Shown: piece by piece, positions 38,818-50,102 of the stretch
Layout: the number at the start of each line of letters is the position of its first letter
Position numbering within the stretch: the first letter of the stretch is position 1
NCBI GenBank assembly: GCA_003254925.1
Contig: QANZ01023060.1
Location: 16,144 to 80,143 of the forward strand
Direction of reading: 5' to 3'
DNA length: 64,000 bases
Origin: Chamaecrista fasciculata
Taxonomy: Eukaryota > Streptophyta > Magnoliopsida > Fabales > Fabaceae
Program-made: the position numbers and the translations under genes
The notes under the pieces: model-generated
Told to the model about the DNA's origin: nothing
Seen by the model: the letters and a program-made list of their open reading frames with translations, nothing else
Databases searched by the model: none

Positions 38818-39174
38818 CCCGGGCCAGCCATGAGGCATCATCGAGCATCTCCCGGCCAAGTCATGGGCAACTCCCTGCCAAGTCATGGGGCTTTTGCCGG
38901 CCAAGTCCTGGGCAACTTCCAGGCCGGCCAAGTCGTGGGCAACTCTCGGGGGCATCAATGGGCAAGTCATGGGGCATCATCAGGCAACTCCAGGCCAAGT
39001 CATGGGCAACTCCCGGGCATCAATGGGCAAGTCATGGGCAACTCTCGGGGGCATCAATGGCCAAGTCATGGGGCATCATCGGGCAACTCCCGGTCAAGTA
39101 ATGGGGCATCTCTTAGGCCGGCCAACTCCCGGGCATCAATTGGCAAGTCATGGGGCATCATCGGGCATCAATGG
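38818..39174 (+). repeat. Second GC-rich minisatellite, composite unit
   Basis: Interleaved copies of GGCCAAGTCATGGGCAACTC, GGGCATCAATGGGCAAGTCA and CATGGGGCATCATC modules, in about ten module repeats. The region is open in several frames at once (up to 138 codons at 38770-39186), which reflects repeat composition rather than coding. Confidence 0.75.
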
Positions 39175-39424
39175 CTTTGTTATTGAGTGACTGAATGGTA
39201 GGAAATATGTTATGCCCCATCCCTATTATCGGGTAACAAACTAGAGTGGTTTGTTCCGTGATATCACTATTCCCTTCATTTCTTCATTCTACCATCAATT
39301 CATTCGTTTTGCTGAAAGCACTGTAAAATGCTCGGGTCTTTCGATAGAGAGGCAGTCCTTCCATCATCAATCTTTCTCTGTACACACCCGTCACCAATCT
39401 TTCGATAGAGGTTCTAAGCTTAAC

Positions 39425-39628
39425 CTTTCCCAACACATCCAGGGCCATTCATTATCTAACGTTGGTCTTTATCTTCGTCGTCCTGTATTTACCCATGGTC
39501 AATTATATGTTGCAATGTCCAGAGGTCGATCCAGAGCAGGTTTGAAGATTTTGATATGTCACGATGAATATCCTCGAGCTGACATGACCACGAACGTTGT
39601 TTATCGCGAGGTCTTTTCCAAATATTAG
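39425..39628 (+). pseudogene. C-terminal remnant of a Helitron PIF1-like helicase
   Basis: Reads SLSNVGLYLRRPVFTHGQLY, then VAMSRGRSRAGLKILI, and ends NVVYREVFSKY before TAG (39626-39628). This is the conserved last motif region of the PIF1-type helicase of plant Helitrons (family consensus VFSHGQLYVALSR and NVVYKEVF). All upstream Rep and helicase motifs are absent. It lies about 230 bp inside the 3' end, its normal place in full-length elements. Confidence 0.85.
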
Positions 39629-39862
39629 GATCGGTTTGTTTTTTAGCCGAACTTCTTATTTATTTTGCATTTGGATGTAATTCATTCATTACAACTTTTT
39701 TGCTCATCTTTTTATGTCGGTTGGATCTATTTCTACTTTTTATATATTCAAATTTATGTGTACCGATCTTTTTTTTTCTTTATGATTTGTTGCTCCTTGG
39801 GTACAATTATATAGAGCCCGATTATTTTCGGAACCCCGTGCAACGCGCGGGTATTACACTAG

Positions 39863-39992
39863 TTATCTATATAGTTAGCCAATTATCAAGTTTCACATGT
39901 TTGTTTCACATGTTTATTTCTTATTTTTTTAATTTTTAATTTAATTATTTTTGATCAACCAAAAGCACCTCACACATATAATATAGTAGAGA
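39863..39992 (-). mobile_element. Helitron 5' terminal fragment, minus orientation
   Basis: Read on the minus strand from 39992, the sequence begins TCTCTACTATATTATATGTG after a host A and continues into GAGGTGCTTTTGGTTGATCA. The same terminal sequence opens at 63920 on the plus strand. Similarity begins at the TC in both copies, which marks a Helitron 5' end. The fragment abuts the 3' end of the plus-strand Helitron, so that element may have inserted into this one. Confidence 0.55.
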
Positions 39993-40416
39993 TAATTTAC
40001 TAATATAATATAATCACTGATAGAGCTTTGAACAAAGCTCCTCAATTTCATTCGGATGAGACTAAATAATTACCCTCTCAACAATATTAACTTCAACATG
40101 GCTAGCTTATCATTAGATTAAAGACTTGTTGGAGTTTTATAACTTGCTTTTCGTTTTTCGTTCCCCTTTATCTGCGTTGGATAAGTATAAGAATGTAGGT
40201 TACACCGTTACAATTGACTGGAGCAAGAAAAAGGATTAAAATTTATAAAATATGATATAATTAATGAAAAAGATCTTTTGGCGACATAAAAAAAAGGGAT
40301 TATATATAATTCAGAAGATCAAAAGAACCCAAATTAAGGAGTGACCATCGCATCCCAGAGTCGCTGAAAATTTTGGAAAACTGTAAAACGTCGAGAGCAA
40401 GAGTGACAGCACGAGA

Positions 40417-42346
40417 ATGTCTGGTGGGATCGCGCGTGGTCGTCTTGCGGAGGAGCGAAAAGCTTGGCGTAAGAATCACCCACATGTCCGTACAATCGAC
40501 CTTTTCCGTTACCATCACTGCCATGTTTTCTGTTCACTCTCTTGTAATTTTCTCTTTAGTCAGTCACTTATTTGTTTAATCTGTTCTAGGGTTTCGTGGC
40601 GAAACCAGAAACCGGATCGGATGGGTCTGTGAATTTGATGGTGTGGCACTGCATTATCCCTGGCAAGGCTGGAGTGAGTGACCCTCTTTTTTATTTTGTA
40701 CTCTTCTTTGCTTGATTCAATGATGACGCATAGTACTTAAATGGTGACCTCAAGTTCCTTTTTTTTTTTTTGAATCAAAGAAAATAATATTTATGGACTG
40801 GGCGAGTTATGAATTTTTAATATGTTGCAATTCTGATTATACTGTATGTTGTTGTTGGCTAAGTATAGCTAAAATAACTTGTCATGAGTTCTTCGTTTTG
40901 AAATAATATCTTTTCATATTTCACTGATATTGTGGGGTTGTGAAATAAGTGGTGCATCTGTATGGTTGTCCATTCTGATGATATGAACGAGGCTTCTTAT
41001 GCTTTTTTTAATTGAACCGTTTGTATTTAAATATATTTTAAAGCACTCAATGCTGGTTAAAAGGATGTTGACATTGATCGTAGCGTAATGACACACCATG
41101 CCATACATTTGTGACATTTAGCATATTGGGGCTTTCATAGTGCCTATGGCCCATTAATTTGAGAATAAAAGTTTAAAACATGCAATGGTCTTGAATCGCT
41201 TGCTATATGGGTCACTGAGGACATGAAAAATTGAGAATTGCATACTTTTCGTCAGCTAGTTTGTGTTCTTCGCTTGAACAATGCTTGGTGCTACCAGAAG
41301 AAAAAATAGTACTTTGCTAATTGCTCACCCTGAATTGAGGAATGTGCATGCTATTCTGTTGTTTCCCTATAGATTCTTGGTTAATTAATTGGTTTATGTT
41401 CGGTGTTAGTGGTTTATGTAATTTCTCCCCTGGATGAACCTATCACCAGTGCAGGTGGAGCTGTGTAATGGTATAGCATTGACATGTGAGACAATTATGT
41501 GCATTTGGACCTAGTTGTAATAGTATCAATCTAGATAGATTTTTCTTATTTTTCAAGAGGTGTGTTAGACATTCAAGCTACTTATATGCATTTGGACCTA
41601 GTTGTAAAGTTGGCAGAAGAGAGAGCTGTGGAAATGCTCCTACAATGTAGCAGCAGATTTTCCTTTTCATTTTTTGGCAACTGGTCTTGATGCAAGTCTG
41701 ACTAATGTTTCTTTTGTTGTCTTGGATTTCTGCAATTGGTTTTATTTTTTTTGTTTCTGTAGGTTTGGAAGATAAAATATTTATAGTATTCTGTCAATTC
41801 TTGTAAATTAAGCCATTAGCCTTCTGTATGTTGCAGACTGACTGGGAGGGAGGCTACTTTCCCCTTACTCTTCACTTTAGTGAGGATTACCCCAGTAAGC
41901 CGCCAAAGTGCAGATTTCCTCAAGGTTTTTTCCATCCTAATGTCTATCCTTCAGGAACTGTATGCCTCTCAATCCTTAATGAGGATAGTGTAAGCGCTGG
42001 ATGTCCACTATTTATTGAATGTGCAGGTTCTGTGACTTTCAATTGCATTTTCTTTTCTGATTCCAATATTTTGTTTTTCCCAGGGTTGGAGACCGGCCAT
42101 TACTGTGAAGCAAATTCTCGTGGGAATTCAGGATCTCCTCGACCAACCCAATCCTGCTGATCCTGCACAAACTGAAGGATACCAGCTTTTCATCCAGGTT
42201 CATCTACATTCCTCTGGTTCACATGAAATTTCTAATGTTGCTGTAAAAGACTTCATGATAAACAATGTTGTGTTGAAATGCAGGAACCTGCCGAATATAA
42301 AAGAAGGGTGCGGCAGCAGGCCAAGCAATATCCACCTGCTCTTTAG
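40417..42346 (+). CDS. SCE1: SUMO-conjugating enzyme E2 (UBC9 type)
   Basis: The single E2 of the SUMO pathway: it accepts SUMO from the SAE1/SAE2 E1 as a thioester on its catalytic cysteine and passes it to lysines in target proteins, mainly in the nucleus. Exons: 40417-40485, 40590-40673, 41837-41989, 42084-42197, 42284-42346, all with phase-0 junctions. Product 160 aa, the usual length. It starts [19 protein letters not shown]. The E2 core has [15 protein letters not shown] with catalytic C94, followed by [12 protein letters not shown] and [13 protein letters not shown]. The C-terminus is [11 protein letters not shown]. Intron 2 is large (1163 bp). A 110-codon frame across exon 3 and intron 3 comes from read-through of the intron. 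The gene appears intact. Confidence 0.96.
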
Positions 42347-44087
42347 CATTCTGTTTTGTTTTGTCATATAGTTGACCTATATATTAGCTTTGATAAATTT
42401 AAATTTAAGATTCTGTTTGAGACCGAAGCATTGATTTTCCTGTGACTATTAACAAGGCCATGGTTCACCAGACATTAGTTATGTTTTAGTAAATATTCAT
42501 TGTGGTTTATTGAATATATGTATTTATATGCTCCATTATTCATTCCATGAAAATGGAGGAGTGTGGTGGTGAGAACTTAAGTTTGGTTTTCTTTTTGCTG
42601 GGTTTGCTAACACATGGTTACACACCTTCTAAGATACATTCATTTATTAGCTCATGGTTACTAGGTGAAGCACACAGCTTGAGATGTACATAACAAGTAC
42701 TAATTGACGCATCATAGTATTTATGTTATTCATCAGAACTCAGTATTATCTTTGTCATGTTATGTGAGTTATACTATGAATCAGAAATTCCGAATGGTAC
42801 CATGTGATCCTACAATCATTATGAACCCCACCGTCTTTTCTCTCTAATTGTTCATTTCTTTCTTTGCACTGCATTATAGTAGCACTATAGAGAATCATCT
42901 TCCCTTGTGTTATAGAGAAGTCTGAAATGTCTATGAACCCCCTTGGATTCTGTATTTTGTGTAACGGATTTGAGTATAAGATAAAGCATAAAGCTTTTCA
43001 TTATGGTACATGTCACATACGATGAATGACGACATAATTCCATTTTCAGAAAGTTGAGATATTTAAATATCCATGTATTTTTTTGATAATCGAAAGTTTA
43101 TGTGAGTTGAGCTAAAAGGTTCACCAAAACACTATGCATCATATGGCTGATTCATCGGGTTTCCCTTTCTTAGTGGTGTATTTTTTTTTTTTTTAAATGT
43201 CAAGATAGTACATATAGAATGGGTTAGACTTATAATTTAAGAGTGTAAAATATTAATTGAGTTTAATTAATGAGTGAGTAGGATGGGTCATGATAGATTG
43301 TAAATTATATTAAACCACTAAAATTATTTTTTTCAAATTTTAACTCACTTCACCTCATTAATGATATTATAATATCTTTTTTAGTACAAAATGAGAACTA
43401 AACAACACTACACCAAGCCAGAGGGGGGCCAAGCCACCCCCTTCACATAAGCGTTGAGCATCTCCATACATGACGAAATTGGACTATCAAACTCTGGAAT
43501 GATTTATGGAACCACTTCATCCCCCCTACTATCTCTTCTCACCCCATTAAAGAACACTGCACTTTACTCTCCAATCAAGCCCTCAGTCCTAAGTAGTCAC
43601 GATTGAATTTGAACACTTCCCTCCTCATTTGCAATGTGCTGAACGGTCATTTCTTAAAGGGCGATCTGGTTATCTAATTTTCCAATATTATTTCTTGTAT
43701 GATCATTCATTCAACTTTCTGTGGCAGAAGACTGCAATATTCCATTAAATTCTAGGAATGGTTGTATATGAGGGAAAGAAAACTTAAAAAACAAAAATCT
43801 TATATATCACAATTATATACATCAGGAAAAAATGTACTCTTCAAAAAGACAAAATCTTATGTTTAGCTCAAGAAAAGAGAAAGACGAAACCGTACAAGAC
43901 GAGTCAGTTATGGTTAATGAAGTCTACGAAACTTTGGGTATGGTGTAATTTGTATGATCGTATTGGAGCTGAAGGTAAAGCAGTAAGGCCCTCGTTATTA
44001 TGGCCGATGCCTCTGAATGAGAAACATAGATTCGAAATGAAGCCCACGCGTGAACACCAAAATCAAGTGGGAATGAAGTTGAAAAAG
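42347..44087. other. SCE1 3' UTR and intergenic DNA
   Basis: The SCE1 3' UTR probably covers the first 200-300 bp. The rest is AT-rich, with a T-run near 43180 and no gene. The 74-codon plus frame at 43917-44141 overlaps the 3' end of the SPRY gene on the other strand and is a chance frame. Confidence 0.5.
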
Positions 44088-45912
44088 CTAAGAAGCAGAG
44101 TTGGGAGGTTTTGCAGAACCATCCAGGACGATTTCAAATAGATCAGCCTCGGACTCCTCATCAAAATCCACCACTCGATTATTATTAGTCCCGTTATTGT
44201 TGTAGCTGCCTTTGGTTGCAGAACGATTTAGCCACTGAGAATCAATTCTTCCCATGGAAAAGAGCTCCCTGCTGTCATCGTAGCCCAGTGTGTTAACAGG
44301 GGAATTTACAAGAGGGGCTACGAAGCATGGATTTGGTGTTCTTTGTGCATTCGCAGGTGCATATTTGAATGCACTCTGTCCGAAGTTTATTAGTACTAAG
44401 ATGTCGATATTTGCAGCCAATGTTGGATAGAGTGGAGTCCCAAATTCCTCGGACTGGCAGTGAATCACATGCACCAATTCTGAGTCTAATGTGAAGAACA
44501 CTTTCTTCTGCCTCGGATCAAACCCACACCCAACTACCTTCTCGCTTCCTACCCATTCTGCCTTATCGGATTCGAAAACAAGCTTCATTCCTGCAAAACC
44601 CACCCAAGAGATGCTTTTATTACTTGATTTTTAAAATCCAAAAAACACATCATTTAATTCCTAAAAGCTTTATAATTTGGAGTTAGGTGCGGGTGTGAAG
44701 TGTTATACTGTCGTGTCCACCTGTTCTCGTACTGTGAATTGTGCAACATTTTCTGAGTGGGTTTTCGCTGTTCCCATGAGGCCAAAATAAAATGGGGATT
44801 GTGAATCTGTATTGTAAGCTTATCAGACGGCTATCTATACCGAATATTGGTCTGAGTAAGTGACTGAATTGTGGTGACCTTGTTGAACTCAATAATGAAA
44901 CAGTAAAAGAACATTGAAATCAAAAAGGGGTAAAAGAAAAGTAAGTAAAATTACCATCGAGAAAGACAGAACCGTTGGAGTTGAAGCCGATGCTGCCAGG
45001 ATAACTCCCTGGAACTCTCAAAGGGACAGAGGCTGCAGCTGTTAACCCCAACGAGAAGGCCACAGATTCACCAGTTCTGGCGTCGAGTTTGATATCTTGG
45101 ATATTGTTAATTTTATGATGACTAGATGTAACATGATGGATCAAAGCCTCGGATTTGGCTTTTGCAGTCAATCCATCCTGAATGAGCTTGGTTTTCTCAC
45201 CTTCCCTACTCTTGGAAACAGATTCATAATCATGATCCCCACGAGAATACAGAACAGTAATCTCAAAATATGCCTCTTGTGGGAAGGAGAAATTCCCCAA
45301 AGGAGGCCCAGGCAAAGGAAGAGCCGTCCTAATTAGAGAAGCCACAGTCATATTATTTGGATGAATGGGTCGTTTAATAAGCCCAGGATTTAATCTAATC
45401 TTCTGCATGAAATCAGCAGATCCCTGACAAACTTCCCAGCTTATAATCTCTGACTCTGATTCTCTCACCCCATGAATACTATTATTATGATTATTATGAT
45501 CACCCGATGCACACACTCCCAAAAGGGCTGATCTTTTTGAAGGAGACGACGATATGTGGGTCTTGTAAGCCGTGAAAGCAAATCTTGACCATCCGTTTTC
45601 CACGGCATCGGCGGCCAGAGATGGATGATCGGCCCAACTGAACAGAGGAATTTCAGAGATCCCTCGACGAAGCACAAAATAATTATTTGACCTAGTCTTG
45701 CTTGCTTGATCAAAGGGATGATGAATATTACTATTATTATTATTATTTTGTTGATGATGAAGTCTAACAGAGGCTGCTTGTTGGAGACTTGAGGGCTCTA
45801 CGAAATTTCTACGCTTTCTGTGATAACACCAACGGAGAATAAAAACCAATAACAGTGTCGTCACACATCCGACGGCGGCAGCCACCACGGCGACGTGTAC
45901 CCGTTGGATCAT
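44088..45912 (-). CDS. Membrane-anchored SPRY-domain protein
   Basis: Two exons, 45912-44955 and 44590-44088, joined by a 364-bp GT-AG intron; 486 aa. Residues about 5-26 form a hydrophobic segment (VAVVAAAVGCVTTLLLVFIL) followed by a basic stop-transfer (HRKRR), so the bulk probably faces the cytosol as a signal-anchored protein. An asparagine/histidine-rich linker follows. A SPRY (B30.2-like) domain spans about residues 210-400, with YFEITVLYSRG, YPGSIGFNSNGSVFLDG and VVGCGFDPRQKKVFFT. The C-terminus is Asn-rich and ends acidic (DFDEESEADLFEIVLD). SPRY domains usually bind short peptide motifs in partner proteins. Plant relatives exist as uncharacterised SPRY proteins; the partner and role are unknown to me. 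The start ATG at 45912 gives the membrane segment. Confidence 0.88.
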
Positions 45913-47100
45913 CTCTTCTCTTGTTCTTCCTTCTGCTGCAAATTTCTCTACCTTTCAAATATTGATGCATAGATAGATAGAAAGATAGGATTTTTATTTT
46001 TTTTAAATTGCAAAATATGGAACTTTCGGTTTTGGAAGACTTATCTATGTGGTACGTGAAGGAAGAGAAGAATGGCTTTGGTTTGGGTGGCACCAGGCGT
46101 GGACTATAAGACTGGTTCAATTAAGGCATGCAGCTAAGAAGGAAGGAAGAGAAGTATAGAGGCACAAGGCATGTTTTTGTGTTACAAAACAGTCAAAATT
46201 AAAAAGTTGCCATTCTTATAACTCAACTTTAGGAAATTTTTTCAAAGTCAAATTTTTTACTTTCAAATGTCAATACGAAATTCAATATACAAGGTCTAAC
46301 ATTTATTTATTATTTAATGTATTTCTGGCCAAAATAAAAAATATTAATTTTGAGAAAACTTATATTTGTATTCTTTGAATTTATATTGAATTAACTAATT
46401 AATTTTTAATAATTAAAATATNATCGTTTTCAATTATTTCACATTTTACAATTACTTTTTACATAATTTTATCAAACACGAAAAAATCTTTCTAAATAAT
46501 TGTTTTCTTTTCTCACAATTGTACTTTCTCTTGTAAATTTCAGTCTAAAATAAATTATAAGCTACATTAATTAGTATGTCAAACTGACATAATTTTCAAT
46601 TCAATTGCTTGCCTTTTCATTTTGAACTTAAAAGAGAAAATTTTTATGCAGAGTATATATGTTAAATTATTGATACTAGTCTACCCTTGTGAGTGAACCA
46701 CCCAGTTTTTCAACTCTACCAATTAAATATTGAAATAAAGCCCTTGAACATGATCAAACACATGCATGCGAATTTGATTTGATATAATTAGTAATTACAT
46801 GACCAGGGGAACACCCACTTTTTCAACTCACGAAGTTAGCTCAAGGAACTGCAGTTTTTTCTAGTCACACTGGTCAGTCATTAAATTTCAATTGCATGAC
46901 TATTCCCCATTCAATTCAATTGCATGCATTGGGCTGAAGTCATCATTAAATTTCTTTAGCATTGAGATACTGCTGCCTCCACGCAATTCCATTTCAGCAC
47001 ATTATATTGATGAAGTCTGTCTCTCCAAACCAGATTCTGCCTCACTTTGTAAGTACTCAAAGATATTTCTGAAATGGAGTGAAGCTGGCATATCCAAAAA
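45913..47100. other. SPRY promoter and intergenic DNA
   Basis: Holds the 5' region of the SPRY gene (minus strand) and then AT-rich DNA with a single N at 46422. No gene is supported. The 5' limit of the LINE lies somewhere between about 46950 and 47100. Confidence 0.45.
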
Positions 47101-48566
47101 ATGTCCAGGAGGTTGAGGGTGGTCAAGAGGATATGGACTATGGAGTATATGCAGGGTAACACTAAGGAAGGGATGATTGTGGAGTTGGAGACAAACAGTA
47201 GAAAGACCTTTGAAGGTTCTAAGCATGCGCTCGTGGGAAGATTGATCACAGAGAAGGCCTTAAATCGGAAGGTTGTACGAGAGATGATTGTCAAAAGTTG
47301 GGGAAATCCGAGAGGGCTACACATTATTGACTTGAATACAAACACGTATTTATTCAATTTTAGCGAGGCAAAGACACCACTCAGGATTATGGAAGAGGCT
47401 CCATGGAATATACTGGGGTCTTTACTATGTTTGAAAAGGTGGATCCCTGAGGTCTCCATCCATGAGGTGGATTACACCTACAGTCCATTCTGGGTGCAGA
47501 TTCACGGGGTACCACTAGAAGGATTCACAGTGGAGAATGCTAGGAAGATAGCTGCTGCGGTGGGGGAGGTTGAAGAAGTGGAGGATCCGCTAGTGGGACA
47601 TAAGATCGTTCGTGGCTTTCTTCGTGCTCGTGTTCTAGTTCAGGTAACAAAACCTTTGATTACTGGTGTTTGGATTCCCAGAAAGGACCTACCAAATGCA
47701 TGGGCTAGATTCTATTATGAAAAACTACAAGACTACTGTTTTAAATGCATAGTAGGGAGTTTTACGAGGAGGGGTTGGTATGGGAAGGTGGAGATGTAGG
47801 TGCAAAAAGGGGAGTGAATAGACCTGTGGGAGAGGCAAGTCTAAAGATGGCGGCGTCCAGTGAGATTGAACAGGATAGCAGTGTCCAATCCCAGCAGAAG
47901 GTGCAGAAAAGTGATGATGAGACTAAAGGCAAATGGGTTGAAAATTCAAATATGGCTGAAGGGGCAACAAGGAGTGGTAGTAGTGATGTGGGTCGAAGCA
48001 AAGAAGTGGTTAGTGGGCCGGGTGGAGGCCCATTTGAAAACATTACAAGGAAGGATTTAGAAGAAGGACTCATTCGACCTGGTTTGGGTTCAACAAATGT
48101 GGAGGATTTGGGTATTGAAGCAGAGGATATTGGACTACGTCAACCTGTCATTATTATTGATACTCTCACACCGCCAAGGCCTAATGTGAACAAGGGGGGA
48201 GATAAGTCATGTCTTTCACTTGACATGGACTTGGGCCTGGAGGATATTAAAAAATGCAAGGAAAATTTGGCAAAGTGGTCCAATTTAAGTAAAGCTAGCA
48301 GCAACAGTGGAGCCGGTGATGAGCCAATTACATGCACAGATATTATTATTATATGGGATCCCAGAGATATTCACGCTACCAGGAAGGAAGTGGCCTATAC
48401 TGTTGAGCTCCCAGAAGATGGACATGAGGAGGACAAGATGGAAGATGTCGAAAGTGATGCTTTGAAAGAAGATGGGGGTCTTGTGGAGGGCTTTCAACAG
48501 AGTTTAACTTTGAAGAGGCTCAGGGACGATGCTGAAAATCAAGTTGGGGTTGATACTAAGAGATAG
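47101..48566 (+). pseudogene. LINE ORF1 (DUF4283 nucleic-acid-binding protein), frameshifted
   Basis: The first frame (47101-47799) carries the DUF4283 domain: HALVGRLITEKALNR, then LCLKRWIPEVSIHEVDYT and FWVQIHGVPLEGFT. The zinc knuckle begins (DYCFKC) but the rest of the CCHC motif is lost and the frame changes. A second frame (about 47745-48566) carries the low-complexity acidic tail, ending KRLRDDAENQ. In intact elements these form one protein. Confidence 0.8.
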
Positions 48567-48697
48567 AGGTACCAACCCCTTTTGCTGTTGGGACCAACGA
48601 GTATTGGTGAAATGGGGGTTATGGTGGAGGCAGGTGGAAGGGCCAACAAAGCTGAGGAGGCGGGGGTGGCAGGCCTTCAACTACCCCACCAGGGGCC

Positions 48698-49050
48698 ATG
48701 AATCACTTCCTAAGCTGGAACTGTAGGGGTATTGGAGTGTCCTCTACAGTTCATGCTTTGAGGGATCTTATATCCCAGTACACTCCTTCTTTTATCTTTT
48801 TGTGCGAGACTAAGGCTAGAAAGAGGAAGATAGAGAATCTGTGTCATACTCTAGCTTATGATAGCTATTTTGTTGTTGATGCCTTGGGTAGATCTGGTGG
48901 CTTAGCTATTTTGTGGAAAAGAGATATAGTAGTCTCTATCCTGTCTTATTGTAAAAACTTTATCCACTTGAAGGTGGCTTTGAATGCAATGAATATTTCT
49001 TTCTACTTGACTTTTGTTTATGGTGACCCAGAGACTTTTAGTATATTACA
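48698..49050 (+). pseudogene. LINE ORF2 endonuclease fragment
   Basis: MNHFLSWNCRGIGVSSTV is the classic start of plant L1 ORF2, opening the exonuclease-endonuclease-phosphatase domain (SWNCRG; then PSFIFLCETKAR with the catalytic Glu; then SGGLAILWK). The domain breaks off at FVYGDPE near 49035, before the C-terminal catalytic motifs. The break is followed by three copies of a GAGACTTTTAGTAT motif and an A-run, which look like a deletion or repair scar. Confidence 0.8.
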
Positions 49051-49113
49051 CACAAAGAGACTTTTAGTATCACTACCACACAAAAAAAAAAAGAGAGACT
49101 TTTAGTATCACTG

Positions 49114-49987
49114 GTGAAAGCTGATGTGTCTCGGGCCGTCTTCTCCTTCCTCTCAAGAGGGCACATGTTAAAGGAGCTTAATCGGACACTCATCACCCTT
49201 ATTCCTAAAATCCCGGTTCCCAATACCTTTAAGGACTTTAGACCTATTGGTCTCTGTAACACGGTGTATAAAATCATCTCTAAGTGTCTGGTGAACAGGC
49301 TCCGACCTCTCATGGATAAACTTATTACCCCTTTCCAAAATGGCTTTGTGAAGGGCCGCTCAATCACTGATAACCTCATTCTGGTCTCGGAGCTGATGAC
49401 CTTCATTCAGGGGAATAAAAAACGTAAGAGACACTGGTGTGCTCTCAAATTGGATATTGCTAAAGCCTATGACAAGATTTCTTGGAATTTTCTGGAGGCT
49501 GTTCTTATTCAGATGCGTTTCCCGGAGCATTGGGTACGTCTGCTGATGAGTACGGTCCGATCAGTCTCCTATACCCTGCTTCTCAATGGCCAAATGACCG
49601 GATCCTTCACTCCCCAATGTGGCGTCCGTCAAGGAGATCCCCTCTCTCCTTACCTTTTCATTTTGGCTGCTAATGTTCTGTCCTGTATGTTATTGCGACT
49701 GGAGCACAACAAGCAAATTAAAGGTATCTCCTTTGGCCATCGTTGCCCCCATATCACTCATCTCATGTACGCGGATGACATAGTCCTCTTCTTTCAACCA
49801 ACAGTTGCTTCGTGTAATGCGGTCGCCGATGTTTTACGACTCTATGCAACCCTGGCAGGACAGGAGGTTAATAGATCCAAATCAAAGATTGTTTTCTCTC
49901 CGGGGGTCCCTAGATTACACAAGAAACTACTGGCAGCCACCTTTGGAATCTCTTATTCCCCCACGCTAGGGAGGTATTTAGGCTCCA
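49114..49987 (+). pseudogene. LINE reverse transcriptase core
   Basis: A 291-codon open stretch with LITLIPKIPVPNTFKDFRPI, GFVKGRSITDNLI, LKLDIAKAYDKISW, GVRQGDPLSPYLF and the catalytic MYADDIVLF, then GQEVNRSKSKIVFS and LGRYLGS. It stops exactly at a single N at 49988, after which unrelated AT-rich sequence follows for about 110 bp. The Met at 49114 is not a natural start. Confidence 0.9.
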
Positions 49988-50102
49988 NATGAGTCTTTTA
50001 ACATATGTTTTTAGGGCACATGTTAAGATTTTTTTATTGGTCAAGTGAGTTTTTAAAATATTAAAAATTATCTTTTAAATAAATTTCTATAGATTTTAAA
50101 AA

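Larger units (their letters stand above)
36922..39862 (+). mobile_element. Non-autonomous Helitron
   Basis: A rolling-circle DNA transposon of 2941 bp. The 5' end is TCTATATATATATGTCTCAG after a host A (36921). The 3' end is CTAG (39859-39862) before a host T (39863), giving the A|T insertion site and no target duplication, as Helitrons do. Eleven bases before the end lies the diagnostic hairpin 39835-39851 (CCCGTGC, loop AAC, GCGCGGG, one wobble pair). Inside are diverged direct repeats at 37034-37460, short tandem repeats, a telomere-like block, two GC-rich minisatellites, and the C-terminal end of a PIF1-like Helitron helicase. No Rep domain and no helicase motor core are present, so it cannot supply its own transposase. 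The 3' end is very firm; the 5' end is a strong candidate. Confidence 0.8.

Noticed and set aside
38605-38970. 121-codon minus-strand frame of repeated peptides
   Set aside because: Produced by stop-free minisatellite units inside the Helitron; the same DNA is open in several other frames.
41828-42160. 110-codon frame as an independent E2 gene
   Set aside because: It is SCE1 exon 3 read through intron 3; the spliced model restores the 160-aa enzyme.
46956-47000. LINE target-site duplication
   Set aside because: Short matches between the 5' flank and the sequence after 51524 (such as AGTCATC) are too short to count.
46956-47459. 167-codon minus-strand frame
   Set aside because: Antisense shadow of the LINE ORF1, which has a clear DUF4283 match on the plus strand.
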